DNA of 9,509 nt. Origin: RBC101 sp052387735 (lineage in GTDB: Bacteria; Gemmatimonadota; Gemmatimonadetes; Gemmatimonadales; Gemmatimonadaceae). A model generated the notes under the pieces. The model did no database searches. It had not been told where the DNA came from and saw only the letters and a list, made by a program, of their open reading frames with translations. Positions 6,572 through 9,509 of the stretch are shown one piece after another. The position numbers were made by a program, and so were the translations under genes. Numbering within the stretch: position 1 is the first letter of the stretch; each line of letters opens with the position of its first letter. The DNA lies in NCBI GenBank assembly GCA_052387735.1, contig JBQTIW010000261.1, forward strand, positions 1 to 9,509. Reading direction: 5' to 3'.

Positions 6572-7780
6572 ATGATGGCCGTTCGCCTGAGTCGCGTCGC
6601 CCTGTTCCTTGGCGCGGCTCCAACGTTCGTGTTCGCGCAGTCGGTGATCGCGGTGCGCGGTGCAACGGTGCACACCGCCGCCGGCGCGCCGATCGCCAAT
6701 GCCACGCTCGTCGCCCGCGACGGGAAGATCGTCGCTGTCGGCCGCGACGTTGCCATTCCTGCCGGTGCCAGGATCTACGACGCGACCGGGAAGGTGATCA
6801 TCCCCGGAATGATGGACGAGCACTCGCACATCGGCGCGCGACCCACGGACCTCAACGACCGGCCGATGATCATCGGACCGCAGCACCGGTTCCTCGACGT
6901 GCTCGACCTGGACGACCCCGAGTGGAAGGAAGCCGTGAAAGGTGGTGTGACCACGCTCACGACGGGGCCGGGCAGCGGCGAGAACGTGAGCGGCATGGCG
7001 ACCGTGATCAAGACGTTTGGCGCGGATCTCTCCAAACGTGTAGTGCTGGAAAAGGGTGGGATGAAGTTCGCGATGGGCCCCAAACGCAACGACGCGTACC
7101 CGTCGACGGCGATGGGTGTCGCGGCGAGTCTGCGGCAGTACCTGATCAAGACGCAGGAGTACATGGCGAGCTGGAAGCGCTGGGAAGACGGCGGCCGGCA
7201 GGGCACCGCGCCGGCGCGCGACCTGGGCTACGACGCGATGTCCGACGTGCTCACAAAAAAGGTGCGCGTGCGCTCCCATGTTCACAGCGCGACCGACGTG
7301 ATGACCATTCTTCGGCTCAAGGATGAGTTCGGGTTCGACCTCACGCTCCATCACTCCACGGAGGCCTACAAGGTCGCAGCGGAAGTGGCGAAGCGCGGCG
7401 TCAGTGCCGTCGTGCTCCCGTTAGGTCCGCGGATCGGCGTGACCGAGGACGCGATGCGCGGCCCCTACGAGCTCTGGAAGGCAGGGGTGAAGATCGCCAT
7501 GCACACCGATCATCCGGTGATCAACCAGAAATGGTTGCGTCTCTGCGCGGCACTGGCCATGCGCTATGGCCTTCCCGAAGACGAAGCGCTCAAGACGGTC
7601 ACGATCAACGTTGCCGAAATCGCGCGGGTCGCGGACCGGGTGGGGAGCATCCAGGTGGGAAAGGATGCCGACTTCGTGGTGATGGACGGCGCGTGGTACG
7701 AACCGAAGACGCGGATCGACATGGTCTTTGGCGAGGGGGTGCTGATCTACGACCGCGCGACGGAGGAGAAACAGCCATGA
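6572..7780 (+). CDS. Exported metal-dependent amidohydrolase (imidazolonepropionase/prolidase-like), catalytic-looking member
   Basis: Hydrolase of the amidohydrolase superfamily, 402 aa, probably periplasmic. Residues 1-23 form a signal peptide (MAVRLSRVALFLGAAPTFVF, cleavage near FAQ-S). The N-terminal beta domain has RGATVHTAAGAPIANATLVA and GKIVAVG, then the barrel begins with IIPGMMDEHSH. Likely metal ligands are His84 and His86 (HSH), His236 or His238 (RSHVH), His260 or His261 (TLHHS) and Asp313 (HTDHP), the usual order for the fold. The C-terminus returns to the beta domain with GSIQVGKDADFVVMDG. The substrate is unknown; relatives cleave dipeptides, cyclic amides or N-acyl groups. ATG 6572 was chosen because it directly precedes the signal peptide. 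ATG 6545, with GGAG ten bases before it, and ATG 6518 are in-frame alternatives. The stop overlaps the next gene by ATGA. Confidence 0.9.
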   Translation: MMAVRLSRVALFLGAAPTFVFAQSVIAVRGATVHTAAGAPIANATLVARDGKIVAVGRDVAIPAGARIYDATGKVIIPGMMDEHSHIGARPTDLNDRPMIIGPQHRFLDVLDLDDPEWKEAVKGGVTTLTTGPGSGENVSGMATVIKTFGADLSKRVVLEKGGMKFAMGPKRNDAYPSTAMGVAASLRQYLIKTQEYMASWKRWEDGGRQGTAPARDLGYDAMSDVLTKKVRVRSHVHSATDVMTILRLKDEFGFDLTLHHSTEAYKVAAEVAKRGVSAVVLPLGPRIGVTEDAMRGPYELWKAGVKIAMHTDHPVINQKWLRLCAALAMRYGLPEDEALKTVTINVAEIARVADRVGSIQVGKDADFVVMDGAWYEPKTRIDMVFGEGVLIYDRATEEKQP

Positions 7781-9048
7781 CCCGCCCGACCCGCCCGTAC
7801 CGGCTCGCCCTCATCGCCCTCGTGGCCGCTGCCTCTCTTCCCGCTCAGGAGCGCGCCATCGCCATCCGCGGTGGCACTGTGATGCCGATCGACGGTCCGG
7901 TGATTCCCAACGGAACGGTCGTCATGCGTGCCGGCAAGATCGTGGCGGTCGGGGCCAACGTGGCGATACCGGCCGGCGCACCGGTGATCGAGGTGCGCGG
8001 AAAATACGTGCTCCCTGGACTGATCGACGCCATGACGTCGCTCGGGCTCGGCCAGTCCGATCTCAACGAAGCGAGCGATCCCGTGACGCCTCAGCTTCGC
8101 ATCAGCGAAGCCTTCAATCCCTTTGGAACGTTGGGCAGCGGGCGGCATGGACCCCTCCGCATGACCGAGATCCTGAGCGGTGGTGTGACGGCGATGTACA
8201 TCGCGCCCGCGGACGCGGCCCTGATCGGCGGGCAGGGGGCCGTGGTCAAGACGGCGGGCGACAACCTGCCGGCGATGATCGTGCGCGACCCGGCATCGAT
8301 CGATATCACGTTAGGCGAGCCCCCCAAGCGCGCGGCTGCCGCCCGCCAGCGCGACCCGGCCACGCGGATGGCCGAAATGGCGATGATCCGCCAGGCGCTC
8401 GTACGTGCCCAGGAATACGAGCGCAACCGGACCCAGACCCCCACCCTCGCCCGCGACCTCGGCATGGAAGCGTTAGGCATGCTGCTGCGACGAGAGATCC
8501 CCGCCCGCATCCAGGCCAACACCGCGGGTGACATTCGCAACGCCGCACAGCTGGCGCAGGAATACAACATCGATGTCGTGATCGACGGCGGCGCCAACGC
8601 CCGGGCGCAGATCGCGCTGCTGGCGGAGCGCAAGATCCCGGTGGTCGTCGGCCAGGTCTCGCATCCGTATGTCAGCAACGACGAGATCCCCGACAAGGGC
8701 GACTATCCCCCCGTCGACGAGTCCGTCCCGGCGCGCCTCACCGCCGCCGGAGTGAAGACCGCGATCGCCACCTTCTCCCGCGCCTTCGGCTCGCTGGCCC
8801 CGGCGGGCTCCAGCAAGTGGATTCTCCTCGACGCCGGCATCGCCGCCGGCTATGGCATGAGCGAAGACCAGGTCCTCCGCGCCGTCACGCTGATTCCGGC
8901 CGAGATCCTTGGCGTGGCCAACCGGATGGGATCGCTGACGGCTGGCAAGGACGCCGACGTGATCGTCCTTGGCGGCCCTCCCCTGTCAATGAAGACCTGG
9001 GTTGAGCGGGTGTATGTGAATGGGGAGCTGGTGCACGAAAAGAGATAG
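7777..9048 (+). CDS. Exported amidohydrolase-like protein lacking the metal ligands (probable pseudoenzyme)
   Basis: 423-aa paralogue of the preceding gene, starting at ATG 7777 inside its TGA (ATGA) with a GGAGGAG site upstream. The frame is open from 7531, but that part is the other gene read out of frame. A signal peptide covers residues 1-23 (RLALIALVAAASLPAQ). Alignment by eye with the first protein is continuous: GGTVMPIDGPVIPNGTVVM, GKIVAVGANVAIPAGAP, YVLPGLIDA, ILSGGVTAM, LARDLGMEAL, and MGSLTAGKDADVIVLGG at the end. Each expected metal site is changed: DEHSH becomes DAMTS (84-88), RSHVH becomes RIQAN (244-248), TLHH becomes VIDG (268-271), and HTDH becomes ATFS (331-334). Thus it should not bind a catalytic metal in the usual way. 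It may be a structural or regulatory partner of the first protein, or bind substrate without cleaving it. The frame is intact, so it is not a decaying gene. Confidence 0.87.
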   Translation: MTRPTRPYRLALIALVAAASLPAQERAIAIRGGTVMPIDGPVIPNGTVVMRAGKIVAVGANVAIPAGAPVIEVRGKYVLPGLIDAMTSLGLGQSDLNEASDPVTPQLRISEAFNPFGTLGSGRHGPLRMTEILSGGVTAMYIAPADAALIGGQGAVVKTAGDNLPAMIVRDPASIDITLGEPPKRAAAARQRDPATRMAEMAMIRQALVRAQEYERNRTQTPTLARDLGMEALGMLLRREIPARIQANTAGDIRNAAQLAQEYNIDVVIDGGANARAQIALLAERKIPVVVGQVSHPYVSNDEIPDKGDYPPVDESVPARLTAAGVKTAIATFSRAFGSLAPAGSSKWILLDAGIAAGYGMSEDQVLRAVTLIPAEILGVANRMGSLTAGKDADVIVLGGPPLSMKTWVERVYVNGELVHEKR

Positions 9049-9052
9049 CGGA

Positions 9053-9120
9053 GAGCGGGAACAGGGAGCGGGAACGCAGACCGAGGAGCATTTCAGCTCT
9101 CGGCTCCCCGCTCCCCGCTC
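9053..9120. repeat. Long imperfect hairpin with GAGCGGG/CCCGCTC repeats
   Basis: Starts 4 nt after the second amidohydrolase stop. The left arm holds GAGCGGG (9053-9059) and GGGAGCGGG (9064-9072) and ends CCGAGGAGC (9081-9089). The right arm is GCTCTCGG (9096-9103) followed by CCCGCTCCC (9107-9115) and CCCGCTC (9114-9120). The inner stem of 8 bp has one bulged G and a 6-nt ATTTCA loop; the outer part pairs with mismatches. There is no T-run, so a role as transcription barrier, mRNA 3' protector or dispersed palindromic repeat is possible. It forms a plausible end to the amidohydrolase transcript. Confidence 0.45.
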
Positions 9121-9173
9121 GCTTCCCCCCAACGCCCCTGCCGCCTCCGGTGTCCAACGCTGTGAGTCCTTTT

Positions 9174-9509
9174 ATGGCGCACGCGGCAATCGCGATCTCC
9201 GGAGATCAAGGTGACAACGAGCGTAGCCTGATCACCCGCGTGCGTCGCGGGGATCGGGGGGCGGAATATGCGCTGTACCAGCAATACGCTGCCCGTGTTC
9301 ACCGGCTGATCTACCGTTTGTGCGGCGATGAAGAGCTCACGAATGATCTCACCCAGGATGCGTTTGTTCGCGCCTTTGCACGACTCGATCACTTCCGCGG
9401 CGATGCGTCGTTCGGTACCTGGATTCACCGCATTGCCGTCAACCTCACCCTCAACGCCCGACGCAGTGAGCAACGCCGCGCTCGATGGCTCGCACCGGTC
9501 GACGACAGC
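9174..9509 (+). CDS. ECF-family RNA polymerase sigma factor, 3' part missing
   Basis: First 112 codons of an extracytoplasmic-function sigma-70 factor, cut by the right edge. Region 2, which binds core polymerase and the -10 element, is clear: ALYQQYAARVHRLIYRLCG (33-51), the DLTQDAFVRAF motif (58-68), and FRGDASFGTWIHRIAVN (74-90) followed by LTLNARR. This is the classic LxQ(E/D)xFxxxF plus FxxWxxxIAxN pattern of ECF group members. Region 4 lies outside the window, as would any anti-sigma factor, usually encoded just downstream. ATG 9174 is used as start; GTG codons at 9162 and 9150 are in frame, and none has a strong ribosome-binding site. The preceding hairpin suggests it starts its own transcript rather than joining the amidohydrolase genes. 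Confidence 0.92.
   Translation, partial: MAHAAIAISGDQGDNERSLITRVRRGDRGAEYALYQQYAARVHRLIYRLCGDEELTNDLTQDAFVRAFARLDHFRGDASFGTWIHRIAVNLTLNARRSEQRRARWLAPVDDS

Noticed and set aside
6233..7354. Open frame of 373 codons on the minus strand opposite msrA and the first amidohydrolase.
   Set aside because: The translation is His/Arg-rich without domain signals, while the plus-strand genes have complete family motifs.
7531..7776. Upstream extension of the second amidohydrolase to ATG 7531.
   Set aside because: The region is the other amidohydrolase in a different frame; the signal peptide and the GGAGGAG site both support ATG 7777.

Overview
The window is GC-rich and almost fully coding. Gene content points to a Gram-negative soil- or sludge-type bacterium: it has an outer-membrane efflux channel, a lipoprotein adaptor, signal-peptide-bearing amidohydrolases and an ECF sigma factor. 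The tandem amidohydrolases and general style would fit Gemmatimonadota, but no marker gene is present, so that placement is inference.

Left block (1-5753), all on the minus strand and so read from right to left. The order of transcription is: a secreted DsbA-like thiol-disulfide oxidoreductase; a 168-residue protein of unknown function with a beta-rich core; a phage-like (T4 gp19-type) tail tube protein; an OmpR-type response regulator; its histidine kinase; a TolC-family outer-membrane channel; and an RND/CzcB-type periplasmic adaptor lipoprotein that runs off the left edge. Junctions are tight: a 20-nt overlap, a 4-nt gap, a 4-nt ATGA overlap, an 85-nt gap and a 5-nt gap. Regulator, kinase, channel and adaptor form a recognisable CusRS/CzcCB-like efflux module, probably for metal ions. 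Its RND pump gene is expected beyond position 1. The surprising part is the two-gene unit (unknown protein plus orphan tail tube) fused to the front of this module, with no sheath, baseplate, spike or capsid gene nearby.

Right block (5939-9509), all on the plus strand: a cytosolic peptide methionine sulfoxide reductase (msrA), two exported amidohydrolase-family proteins overlapping by ATGA, and the start of an ECF sigma-70 factor cut by the right edge. The first amidohydrolase keeps the family's metal ligands. The second aligns with it along the whole length but has replaced every one of them, so it looks like a pseudoenzyme partner.

Non-coding parts are short. The 5754-5938 segment separates the two divergent blocks and must hold both promoters. 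The 9049-9173 segment carries a long imperfect GAGCGGG-type hairpin. An octamer, CGTTAGGC, recurs four times (plus one near match), always on the coding strand and in different codon frames.
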